Origin: Terebella lapidaria
Taxonomy: Eukaryota; Annelida; Polychaeta; Terebellida; Terebellidae
Reading direction: 5' to 3'
Assembly (NCBI GenBank): GCA_949152475.1
Contig: OX424556.1
Coordinates: 56,874,451 to 56,938,450, forward strand
Length of the DNA stretch: 64,000 bases
The number at the start of each line of letters is the position of its first letter. Position 1 is the stretch's first letter. The notes under the pieces were generated by a model. It saw only the letters and a list, made by a program, of their open reading frames with translations, searched no databases and was not told the origin of the DNA. A program made the position numbers and the translations under genes. This document shows positions 12,123 through 20,355 of the stretch, one piece after another.

Positions 12123-15100
12123 GTGGTTCACGGACCCGGTCCCAGGGGCGAGGTGGGCATGTGTGTGACAGCCAGAGTATGCGGAGAGCCAGTAACGCTG
12201 ATAATCGACACCGGCAGCACTGTCACAATGCTCAACCTACAAACCTGGGAACGGATCCGGAAACCCGGAATGAAGCTGAAGCGGTCGCCGATTCGTCTTT
12301 CAATGGTTGACGGAAGTAACATACGGACACATGGCCGGAAAGAACTCCCACTCAATATCGCAGGGGTAGCTGAGACCGTGACGTTCGAGATTGCAGACTG
12401 TGAAGACGAAGGAATACTGGGAATGGATTTCATCCGTTCCCGGATATCCGGCATAAATTTCGACCGAATGACCATGCAGATGGGCAGCCAGGAGGTGTTC
12501 CTCACCATGTTTGAGCAGACCAGGGAGCCGTTTCCGATCAACGCTGTAGCAGATTACCAAATTCCGCCGGAAACGGAACAGCTGATTATAGGACAAGCAG
12601 AGAGTGTCCGTGAAGCAGAAGGAGTACTAGAAATGCCGCAGGAGCCTACTGAGAAAAGACCTTGGCTGATCGGGAGAACTTTATCCCGGATAAAGCAAGG
12701 AACAGTCCCGGTTCGAGTGATCAACGTGATGGCAGAGCCGGTAATCATCAAGAAAGGAGCGCAGTTGGCGACGATGACCACCTTAGCAGCCGGTTGCAGT
12801 GTTGTGCCGTTGGCGGAGCGGAGCAGGAAGGTGCAGATTTCCACGGAGTCGGAGGCCGGGCGGAATTGGAGCGGGTACGAGAAGCTGCGGCAGTTAGCAG
12901 AGCAGACCCAGGATGCAGTGCCGAGTCATTTCCGCGAGAGAGTAACCGACCTCCTATTTCGGAATAAGCCGACCTTCAGTAATGATGCCGGAGAACTGGG
13001 GCAGACCAACGAGGTACAACATCAGATAAACACGGGCAGTCACCGGCCGATTAAGCAGCCAACCAGACGAATTCCGCCAGACAAGAGAGAGCTGGTGAGC
13101 AGTCTGATTCAGGAGATGAAAGACAAGAACGTCATTGAAGAAAGTAGCAGTCCGTGGGCTTCCCCGATTGTCCTCGTGAAGAAAAAGGATGGGACCACCC
13201 GGTTCTGCGTCGATTACCGGCGGTTAAATGCAGTCACGGAGAAAGATGCTTATCCGTTGCCGAGAATAGACGACACCATAGCAGCCTGTGCAGACGCCAA
13301 ATGGTTCTCCACTCTCGACCTGACCAGTGGCTACTGGCAGGTCGGGATGGATGAAGATGCCCGGAAAAAGTCGGCCTTCTGTGTTCCTGGCGGCCTTTAC
13401 CAGTTCAAAGTGATGAGTTTCGGCTTGTGCAATGCTCCGGGTACGTTCGAGCGGTTGATGGAGAAGGTGCTAGGCGGTTTGTCCTGGAAGACCTGCCTCA
13501 TATATCTGGACGACATCATAGTCTACAGCAAGACCCTGGAGGATCACATCCGTGATCTTCAGGAGGTGTTCAGCAAGCTGAGAGAGGCAGACCTAAAAGT
13601 CAAACCGTCAAAATGCAAGTTCTTCCAGCCGGAGGTGTCTTTCCTAGGTCACATAGTCGGCAGAGACGGTATCCCCACCGACCCGGCAAAAACGGAGGCA
13701 GTACGGAAGTGGCGGACACCCACCAACCTGACGGAGCTGCGCAGTTTTCTGGGACTTTGCTCCTATTACCGGAAGTTCGTGCCGAAGTTCTCCGAGATTG
13801 CAGCGCCGCTGAATCACTTGACGGAGAAAGGGGTGCCATTCCGGTGGCAGACGGAGCAAGAGCAGGCATTTGCAGAGCTGAAGAACCGCCTAGTATCGGC
13901 ACCAATACTCGGGTACCCAAGGGAGCAAGGCCGATATATCCTGGACACGGACGCCAGTGACACCGGGCTGGGAGCAGTACTGTCACAGAAGCAGGGCAAC
14001 CAGGAGCGGGTGATAACCTACTTGAGCCGCAGCCTAACCAAAGAAGAACGGAGATACTGTGTCACCCGGAAGGAGCTCCTGGCGGTTGTGTTTGCGGTAC
14101 AGAAGAATAAGCAGTACTTGCTGGGACGACACTTCCTTCTTCGCACGGATCATGGCAGTCTTACCTGGCTTATGAATTTCAAGGAGCCCCAGGGGCAGGT
14201 AGCCCGGTGGATTGAGCTCCTGAGTGAGTTTCATTTCGACATCGAACATCGTCCGGGGCGAATCCATAATAATGCGGATGCCTTGTCCAGATCCCCATGC
14301 AGCCAATGCGGAAAAATCGACTGGAAACAAGCCAAGATAGACGCCTGGAACTACGGAGAAAGAATCCGGCAGACACGAAGTGAAGAAACTCCTCAGCCCA
14401 AGCCAAGGAAGGGGGGACGCCGGAAGCGGTCAAGGAGATCGGGCGGAGAAGCAGAACTGACGGAGGAAGCAGTCCCAAGGAAGGCGGTTGCAGTAGCGGA
14501 GAAAGCAGCGTCCCGGAAGCCGGTTGCGGTTGCGGTGACCGAGGAAGCAGTCCCAAGAAAGGCGGTTGCAGTAGCGGAGAAAGCAGCGTCCCGGAAGCCG
14601 GTTGCAGTTGCGGTGACGGAGAAGGCAGTTCCAGGAAAAGTGGATGCGGTTGCAGAGCAGATTAGGCTGGTGGAAAATGCGGACCAGGATACTGTGCTGG
14701 GGCAGAAATATCGACCAGATGATTTGCGGAGAATGCAGCAAGCAGAACCTTGGTACCCACTGGTGACGCCGCTGATCGACGGGAGCGGTACAGCTGGCAG
14801 TACAGACTTTTCCAGTATGAGCAGCGAGGAGAAAGTGCTGTACGGGATGCGGAAGACCTTGCTGAAAGTCGACGGAGTAGTCTACCGGAAATGGAAAACG
14901 GCAGAAGGAACCAGCCGAATGCAGTTAATAACCCCGAAGGAGCTGAGACAGGAGATTTTCCGTCTGGCCCATCAGAGCCGGACGGGAGGACACCTCGGAA
15001 GCAGAAGGATGGCGGCTAGCATTCGGAGGCGGTATTTCTGGCCGGCTATGATGCGGGACATAAAGCAGTGGGTGCTGAGCTGTGACGAATGTGCGTCAAG

Positions 15101-16118
15101 AAGTATGCAGAACTTGAAACGATCTCCGATGCAGAAATACCGGGTTGGAGTGCCCATGGAGAGGGTGGCAATGGACGTGATGGGTCCGTTACCTAAATCC
15201 ACCCGGGGGAACCGGTACATCTTAGTAATCGGCGATTACTTCACCAAGTGGGTAGAGGCTTACCCGATGCCGAATCAGGAAGCGGTGACGGTTGCGGACA
15301 TATTCGTCAACCAGTTTGCAGCGCGGTACGGCATCCCGATGGAGATCCACACCGACCAAGGCAGAAATTTCGAGTCCGACTTGCTGAGAAATGTTTGCAG
15401 AATCCTGGGGATTCACAAGACACGGACAACCGCTTTCCGACCTCAGTCGGACGGTTTCATTGAGCGATTCAACCGGACGCTGCAGCAGATCCTGAGCCTG
15501 TACGTAAGCGAGCAGCAGACCAACTGGGATCAGCTAGTACCGTTGGCGATGGCAGCTTACCGGAGTACCCCGCAGGAGACAACCGGGCAGAGTCCCAACT
15601 TGCTGATGCTGGGCAGAGAAGTCAACACTCCGGTAGAGTTACTGATTGGCAGACCGCCGGGAGAATCAACAGCAGAAGTAACAGAGTATGGCAGTCAGCT
15701 CCGGGAGCGACTAGAAGCGGTATACAAGGCGGTTCGAGCGAAATCTGGCAGAGAGATGGAACGGCAGAAGAAGCTGTACGACCGGAGGAAGGTCGACAAT
15801 CAGTTCCAGCCAGGAGACCGAGTGTGGATGGCGGTCAAAACACGGAAGAAGGGCAAAGCTCCCAAGTTGCAGAGGAAGTGGAGCGGTCCAAAGCTAGTGC
15901 TGAGCAGATTTACCGACGTGACCTACGAGATTGCAGAGAGTGAAACTCGACAGAAGGTGGTTCACTTCGATTTGCTGAAACCGTATAATGGTGTCAAGCA
16001 TCCGAGATGGATGAAGCGGAGAATGGCGGATTCCTGGAGGCAGACGGAGCCGCCGAAGCAGAGTAGTGTTCCGGAGACGGAACAGACGGTCTCTGAGTCG
16101 GATACGGACTCGGAGTAA
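12123..16118 (+). CDS. Pol polyprotein of the Gypsy element (PR-RT-RH-IN)
   Basis: A frame of about 1331 codons, counted from 12123; it has no ATG there and is open further upstream, overlapping gag, so it is probably made as a Gag-Pol fusion. Domains in order: aspartic protease with DTGS (about residue 29); reverse transcriptase with YLDD (about 461); RNase H with LDTDAS (about 607); a linker (about 770-840) containing a 78-bp tandem duplication rich in KAVAVAEKA-type text; integrase HHCC zinc finger (H at 949 and 956, CDEC near 988); the D,D,E core (MDVMGP about 1017, HTDQG about 1076, E about 1113); and a GPY/F-like module (WSGPKLVL, about 1253). No chromodomain is visible. RT before integrase places it in Ty3/Gypsy rather than Copia. 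Confidence 0.95.
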   Translation: MVHGPGPRGEVGMCVTARVCGEPVTLIIDTGSTVTMLNLQTWERIRKPGMKLKRSPIRLSMVDGSNIRTHGRKELPLNIAGVAETVTFEIADCEDEGILGMDFIRSRISGINFDRMTMQMGSQEVFLTMFEQTREPFPINAVADYQIPPETEQLIIGQAESVREAEGVLEMPQEPTEKRPWLIGRTLSRIKQGTVPVRVINVMAEPVIIKKGAQLATMTTLAAGCSVVPLAERSRKVQISTESEAGRNWSGYEKLRQLAEQTQDAVPSHFRERVTDLLFRNKPTFSNDAGELGQTNEVQHQINTGSHRPIKQPTRRIPPDKRELVSSLIQEMKDKNVIEESSSPWASPIVLVKKKDGTTRFCVDYRRLNAVTEKDAYPLPRIDDTIAACADAKWFSTLDLTSGYWQVGMDEDARKKSAFCVPGGLYQFKVMSFGLCNAPGTFERLMEKVLGGLSWKTCLIYLDDIIVYSKTLEDHIRDLQEVFSKLREADLKVKPSKCKFFQPEVSFLGHIVGRDGIPTDPAKTEAVRKWRTPTNLTELRSFLGLCSYYRKFVPKFSEIAAPLNHLTEKGVPFRWQTEQEQAFAELKNRLVSAPILGYPREQGRYILDTDASDTGLGAVLSQKQGNQERVITYLSRSLTKEERRYCVTRKELLAVVFAVQKNKQYLLGRHFLLRTDHGSLTWLMNFKEPQGQVARWIELLSEFHFDIEHRPGRIHNNADALSRSPCSQCGKIDWKQAKIDAWNYGERIRQTRSEETPQPKPRKGGRRKRSRRSGGEAELTEEAVPRKAVAVAEKAASRKPVAVAVTEEAVPRKAVAVAEKAASRKPVAVAVTEKAVPGKVDAVAEQIRLVENADQDTVLGQKYRPDDLRRMQQAEPWYPLVTPLIDGSGTAGSTDFSSMSSEEKVLYGMRKTLLKVDGVVYRKWKTAEGTSRMQLITPKELRQEIFRLAHQSRTGGHLGSRRMAASIRRRYFWPAMMRDIKQWVLSCDECASRSMQNLKRSPMQKYRVGVPMERVAMDVMGPLPKSTRGNRYILVIGDYFTKWVEAYPMPNQEAVTVADIFVNQFAARYGIPMEIHTDQGRNFESDLLRNVCRILGIHKTRTTAFRPQSDGFIERFNRTLQQILSLYVSEQQTNWDQLVPLAMAAYRSTPQETTGQSPNLLMLGREVNTPVELLIGRPPGESTAEVTEYGSQLRERLEAVYKAVRAKSGREMERQKKLYDRRKVDNQFQPGDRVWMAVKTRKKGKAPKLQRKWSGPKLVLSRFTDVTYEIAESETRQKVVHFDLLKPYNGVKHPRWMKRRMADSWRQTEPPKQSSVPETEQTVSESDTDSE

Positions 16119-16867
16119 AGCCGCAGAGGACGCAGAAATATGAGAAGACGGAGTGAGCTGTAGAGCAGGAGAAGGAGATAGCTGAGACCCTGGTAAAACG
16201 TTGAGTTCCGGCAGAGAGCGACCGCAAGAAGTTGGAACAGTGAGCAAGTGCTGGTTCCGGAAACAGGGCGGAGAAAAGAAGCAGAGCGGAAAGCGGTGCA
16301 GAGACCGGATACAGACATCCTAGAGGTTCTGACTGGTTTGAGCGCATAGTCAACCAGTCCAGGGTAGCGGCCAGGGGTCCAGAAGAACCTGGGTTAGCGG
16401 TCTAGTATCTCCAGAGAAGCAGCTACACGTCTTCCGTATTCAGAGAATTAAGACGGAAAAGTTTTCCGGCTGTAAACAACCAACCGGAGTTTCCACTTAG
16501 CAGAGACAGTAAACCGACTGCAGATTGACAGAAACGGAGAAACATCACCCCAGATAGGAAGGCGCCTCCTTCTGGACAAGAATGTATGCAGTTTCCAGTG
16601 TCGACAAGCAGTAATACCAGTGAGCAGATATGCAGTTGACGAAGCAGTACAGATGGCGGAAACGCCCAACTTGCAGTCTAGATGTTCGTCTGAGAGGCAG
16701 ATTCAACTGGCTGAGACTCTATTCAACCCTCCTGATGGCAGAGATACTTCAAAATTGCAGATACTTTGCTCTGAGAAGCAGTTGGAAGGGAGCCGGAAAA
16801 ACCCGGAGAAGCCGGTTGAGCCGGAGACGGACACCTCTCGGTTAACGGTTGAGTTTTTGCATAATTG
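16119..16867 (+). other. Non-coding spacer after pol inside the Gypsy element
   Basis: Low-complexity sequence with GCAGTT, CCGGA and CGGAG wording like that of the U5 part of the LTR. Short frames only. It leads into the first internal promoter. Confidence 0.6.
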
Positions 16868-16937
16868 TGACGTCACTCCTGAGGCAGCCAATCAGCGTGG
16901 AGCTTTTCAAATCACGTGAGCAGAAAGGGTATAAAAG
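16868..16937 (+). promoter_or_regulatory. Internal promoter 1 of the Gypsy element
   Basis: CRE-like TGACGTCA 16868-16875, CCAAT 16888-16892, E-box CACGTG 16913-16918 and TATAAAAG 16930-16937. Same elements and similar order as the LTR promoter. Downstream text (gacctcgagctgtgca, near 16976) resembles gacgtcgacctgtgcag just after the LTR TATA box, suggesting it derives from an LTR-like promoter. It would drive the zinc-finger ORF at 17172. Confidence 0.65.
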
Positions 16938-17171
16938 GGCCTTGAAATCGGGCTCTGACAGCAGTTGGAGAGCAGACCTCGAGCTGTGCACATCGCAGAC
17001 AAAGTTTGGCGGAATCGAATCAAGTCCAGCATTTTCCGGCAGCGACAGATTTTGCAGTGAAAAACGACTAAGTGTTTCCCAGAAGACCACCAGTCCGGAG
17101 AAGCGGTGCAGAAGCGGTGCAGTAAAAGCGGTGCAGTAGATCGACAAATTTCAGTTTCCCGGCCTTCCGGA

Positions 17172-17873
17172 ATGGCCTACTCGGCGTTCCTTGAAAGACA
17201 AGATCGCGGCCGGAGCAGAGATTGGGCAACCCCTCAGCCACTGGATTATAGCCGGCTGTGTAAGCGGTGTGACCGGATGTTCGAGAGTGCGAGGGACAGG
17301 AGACGGCATGTGTGCCCAGCCCAGAGATTTCATTGCTGTTTGTGTGCCTTCTACGGCAACCGGGCGAACGACCTTAGGCGGCATCTCCGGGAGATGCACG
17401 GCTGGAAGTACCCTTCCGGGAACCGTCCTCCTCAGGACGAGGCTACCCTCAACCATGTGGGAACGTTTGATTCGGCCTGGCGGGGAACAGCAACGCAGTC
17501 CCGGCGAAGGCGGTTCCGGAGATTCTGCACACAGTCACCTAGGGAGAATCCAGTTCCGGAAACTTATGCGGACCAGCTTCCGTTCGGACCTGACTGGGAT
17601 GCCGGAGCAGCCGCCCCCATCGGACAACCGGAGCAGTTGGATCTACCGGAATGGGCCCCGGACCCGCAGGGCTGTCTCCGGGCCGCCGAAGAAGACCAAG
17701 CGGAAGATTGGGAGCCGGAACTGGTGATATCAAAGAAACCAGAAGAGGAAATTCAGCCGGTGGAAGACTGGGAGGCAGAGATCCGGGTGTGGGAATATAG
17801 ACCACCTTCTCCCACCTCGGATACGGAATCGGAGACTTCCGAGTACCACACCGCGGATGAGGAGGAACCTTGA
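17172..17873 (+). CDS. Accessory ORF 1 of the Gypsy element: two-zinc-finger acidic protein
   Basis: 233 codons from the first ATG in a frame that is open a little further upstream without an ATG. Zinc finger 1 is C30-x2-C33-x12-H46-x-C48; finger 2 is C55-x2-C58-x12-H71-x4-H76 (C2H2). The remainder is proline- and acid-rich and ends in a cluster of S/T/E residues. A TATA promoter lies about 240 bp upstream. I know of no standard Gypsy protein of this kind in this position, where some relatives carry env. Its role is unknown; nucleic-acid binding or transcriptional control is an inference from the fingers alone. Confidence 0.75.
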   Translation: MAYSAFLERQDRGRSRDWATPQPLDYSRLCKRCDRMFESARDRRRHVCPAQRFHCCLCAFYGNRANDLRRHLREMHGWKYPSGNRPPQDEATLNHVGTFDSAWRGTATQSRRRRFRRFCTQSPRENPVPETYADQLPFGPDWDAGAAAPIGQPEQLDLPEWAPDPQGCLRAAEEDQAEDWEPELVISKKPEEEIQPVEDWEAEIRVWEYRPPSPTSDTESETSEYHTADEEEP

Positions 17874-17874
17874 G

Positions 17875-17972
17875 GTGGATGGCAGAGTAGCCGTGGACGG
17901 AGGCGGATGGCAGAGTAGCCGTGGACGGAGGCGGATGGCAGAGTAGCAGTAGACGGAGGCGGTTGGCAGTTT
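17875..17972. repeat. 28-bp tandem repeat, about 3.4 copies
   Basis: ggcagagtag-type units recur at 17881, 17909, 17937 and (diverged) 17965, spaced exactly 28 bp. It lies directly after accessory ORF 1, in the spacer before the A-tract. Confidence 0.85.
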
Positions 17973-18023
17973 GGCGGAGACGGAGAAGAAGAAGCGGTGG
18001 CAGTTAGCAACAACAACACGGAA

Positions 18024-18046
18024 AAAAAAAAAAAAAAAAAAAAAAT
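18024..18046. repeat. A-tract inside the Gypsy element
   Basis: An uninterrupted run of about 23 A follows caacacgg and is followed by ttatttatcc. It lies between the two accessory ORFs, just upstream of internal promoter 2. It could mark an old cDNA-derived join or could be simple slippage. Confidence 0.7.
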
Positions 18047-18093
18047 TATTTATCCAAGAAGACCACCAGGAGGAGTTGCAGTTTGCTGAGCAG

Positions 18094-18144
18094 CCAATCA
18101 CCAAGCAGATAAGCCAGTCACGTGACTTCTAGAGACTATAAAAG
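18094..18144 (+). promoter_or_regulatory. Internal promoter 2 of the Gypsy element
   Basis: CCAAT 18094-18098, E-box CACGTG 18119-18124 and TATAAAAG 18137-18144. E-box-to-TATA distance is 18 bp (17 bp in internal promoter 1, 22 bp in the LTR). The ATG of accessory ORF 2 lies 79 bp past the TATA box, so the leader would be about 50 nt. No CRE-like site seen here. Confidence 0.65.
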
Positions 18145-18222
18145 GGGGCAGATAGCTGTTACCGGAGGCAGAAGGCAGTTTGCTGTAGCTGAGTCAACAT
18201 CGACACTAAGCAGAGAATCAGA

Positions 18223-20073
18223 ATGCCGAAAGTAAAGACAACACCCCGCAAGCCCCGCCCTCACCGGTGTGGAGACTGCAACCTAGAGTTCAAGAGCAAG
18301 CACACGTTGCTCCGGCATGTCACGGAGCAGCACACGAGTGAAGTCACCGTCTTCGCCTGTCCGCAGTGTGACCATTGGAGCAGACGGAAAGAGGGGACAC
18401 AGAAGCATCTGCAGTCCCGGCACGCAATGGACGCGAACCCGATTCGACTAAGGGTTGGCAGAGAGCAGTTTGAGGAGAAAAGCCTCCGGTCCAAGATGAC
18501 CCCACGGAAAAGCAAGAAGCCGGTAACACGGCTTGACCAGTTGTCGGATACGGAGTCGGAGTCGGGAGGTTCGGTTTCGTCCCGGACCCGGTACCGTTCC
18601 GGTACCCAGTCGGTGGCCACACTAGCAGCCGACGTTTCGTCCACAGAGGCGGAGAGCAGTTCGGAAGAGGAAGCGGAGCTGAAAATCATGGCAAGTGAAG
18701 ACGAGTTGCAAGAACCAGGAGACCCGAAGCCGGTTAAGCCGCCTGTGACCCGTAGTTCTTCCCGGAACACCTCCCGGAAAAACAGCCCAGACCCATCTCG
18801 AGGTACCGGAGCAGATCGAGACCGCGGAAAGAAGCGGAGTCGCAGCCGTTCGCCGGATAAGTCCGGACGCCATCAACGCCGAGAATATAGGAAGGAGAGC
18901 CCGGAGCGAGCCAAGGACCGAGGCGGAGAACGTGGCCGAGAGGAGAAACGACACACCCCACCCAAGTCTTCCGGAGACAGCGTCAAAGGAAAAGGCAAGG
19001 GGGTGTATGATTACAAGTTCCGGCTGTTGGAAGAAGGTTCCAGCGGAGCAACGGCAGAAGTGGGAGTGGCGGACATTGCGGAAATGCAGAGCCGAGACGA
19101 TGAGGAAGACCTTTTCCGGAGTCCACCTCCGAGAACAACTAGCAGTGGCAGAGCAGTGAGCAGCGTGATTGTCCGGCCCGGAGGCGGAGCAGAAAGCAGA
19201 TCCAGCGGCCGAGCCGATAGCAGAGCAGATAGCCGAGCCGATAGCAGAGCAGATAGCAGAACAGATGGCCGAGCGGACAGCAGACCCATTGGCAGATCAG
19301 GAGGCAGACCGGAGACCAAAACGGAAGGCGGAACCCGGAGCCGAGCTGGCAGTGAGACGGAGACCCGAGGATCCACGGAGCGAACTTTGCCGGCTACCAT
19401 TCAAGCAGTAGCCGGAAGCAGAACCAGTTCAGCGGCTAAGGATGACGGAATGGAGTCTTCCGCGTCTGAACGAAGCCATGCGGACGTGCAGAGAGCCCGG
19501 AGGAGTATCCTGGTAGACCAAGCCAGAGCTACACCCGGAATCCTGTCTCCGGTGGAGACCCGGCCTCGACAGTCTTCCAGTGAGCGGTCCGGAAGGAGCC
19601 AAGTCCGAGCACCAACCCAGAGTCCACCCTACACATTCTACCCGTTTGGCGGTCCTTCAACTCAACCGTGTTCGTCACATTGTTTCCCGGTGAATATTGG
19701 GGGACGGAGCGCTTCCGTCTTTGCGCCCGCAGTCCCGGAGCACGCCAGATACTATGCAGTACGTTGGGGACCGGAGCAGTGGGGGCCAGCCGAGATGAGA
19801 GACTCCGGCGTCTACGTGGAGATCATGGAGCAGAGAGAGTCACCGTTTGGTCTCGTCCCGACCCGTCAGATCGTCCGGATTCCAGATTGGTCCATCCGGG
19901 ACGAACGCCTCAGGAATGGGTTCTACGTCCCGCCCCAGTGGAGCCTCCATGATCCGGATCTTCTCCCGGTTGATGCCAGAGGAACAAGCTTCGGACGACC
20001 GTTGGTACCACAGACCATTCCACCTCGTCCGCCGTCGGGGAGCAGTTCGCGCCGTGATACTGGTGGGCAGTAG
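18223..20073 (+). CDS. Accessory ORF 2 of the Gypsy element: two C2H2 fingers plus long disordered, RS-like region
   Basis: 616 codons from ATG. Finger 1 is C16-x2-C19-x12-H32-x4-H37 and finger 2 is C46-x2-C49-x12-H62-x4-H67, both canonical C2H2. Residues about 90-260 are Ser/Arg/Glu-rich, like splicing-factor RS regions. A short-period R-A-D-S repeat spans about residues 325-350. The last 120 residues are less biased (W, P and Y appear regularly) and may fold. It is preceded by its own TATA promoter. Its finger pair parallels that of accessory ORF 1, so the two may be related by duplication. No function can be assigned. Confidence 0.75.
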   Translation: MPKVKTTPRKPRPHRCGDCNLEFKSKHTLLRHVTEQHTSEVTVFACPQCDHWSRRKEGTQKHLQSRHAMDANPIRLRVGREQFEEKSLRSKMTPRKSKKPVTRLDQLSDTESESGGSVSSRTRYRSGTQSVATLAADVSSTEAESSSEEEAELKIMASEDELQEPGDPKPVKPPVTRSSSRNTSRKNSPDPSRGTGADRDRGKKRSRSRSPDKSGRHQRREYRKESPERAKDRGGERGREEKRHTPPKSSGDSVKGKGKGVYDYKFRLLEEGSSGATAEVGVADIAEMQSRDDEEDLFRSPPPRTTSSGRAVSSVIVRPGGGAESRSSGRADSRADSRADSRADSRTDGRADSRPIGRSGGRPETKTEGGTRSRAGSETETRGSTERTLPATIQAVAGSRTSSAAKDDGMESSASERSHADVQRARRSILVDQARATPGILSPVETRPRQSSSERSGRSQVRAPTQSPPYTFYPFGGPSTQPCSSHCFPVNIGGRSASVFAPAVPEHARYYAVRWGPEQWGPAEMRDSGVYVEIMEQRESPFGLVPTRQIVRIPDWSIRDERLRNGFYVPPQWSLHDPDLLPVDARGTSFGRPLVPQTIPPRPPSGSSSRRDTGGQ

Positions 20074-20355
20074 TCGTCGCAAGTCGTCGCAAGTCGTCGC
20101 AAGTCAAGTCGGCGCAAGGAGAAGAAAGAAGAACCGTTTCCCGGATTCTAGTATAATTAAGAGTTAAAAAGTGGGAAACGGAACAAGCAAGATATCCGGG
20201 TACAGTGACGGTAAACTAGTTAAGAGGTACCAGTACCCGGATCACGGAAACAAGTTGTGTTTGATTTTACGGACAGTTCAACGGTTGACAATTTGTGTAT
20301 TTGTGATATGTGATATTGTTCTGTTCGGGACGAACAGAGTCTAAGGAAGGGGGAG
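20074..20355 (+). other. Gypsy 3' untranslated region and polypurine tract
   Basis: Starts with four copies of a gtcgtcgcaa decamer (about 20070-20108). It ends with the purine run aaggaagggggag at 20343-20355, directly abutting the 3' LTR, as expected for the plus-strand primer of an LTR element. Confidence 0.8.
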
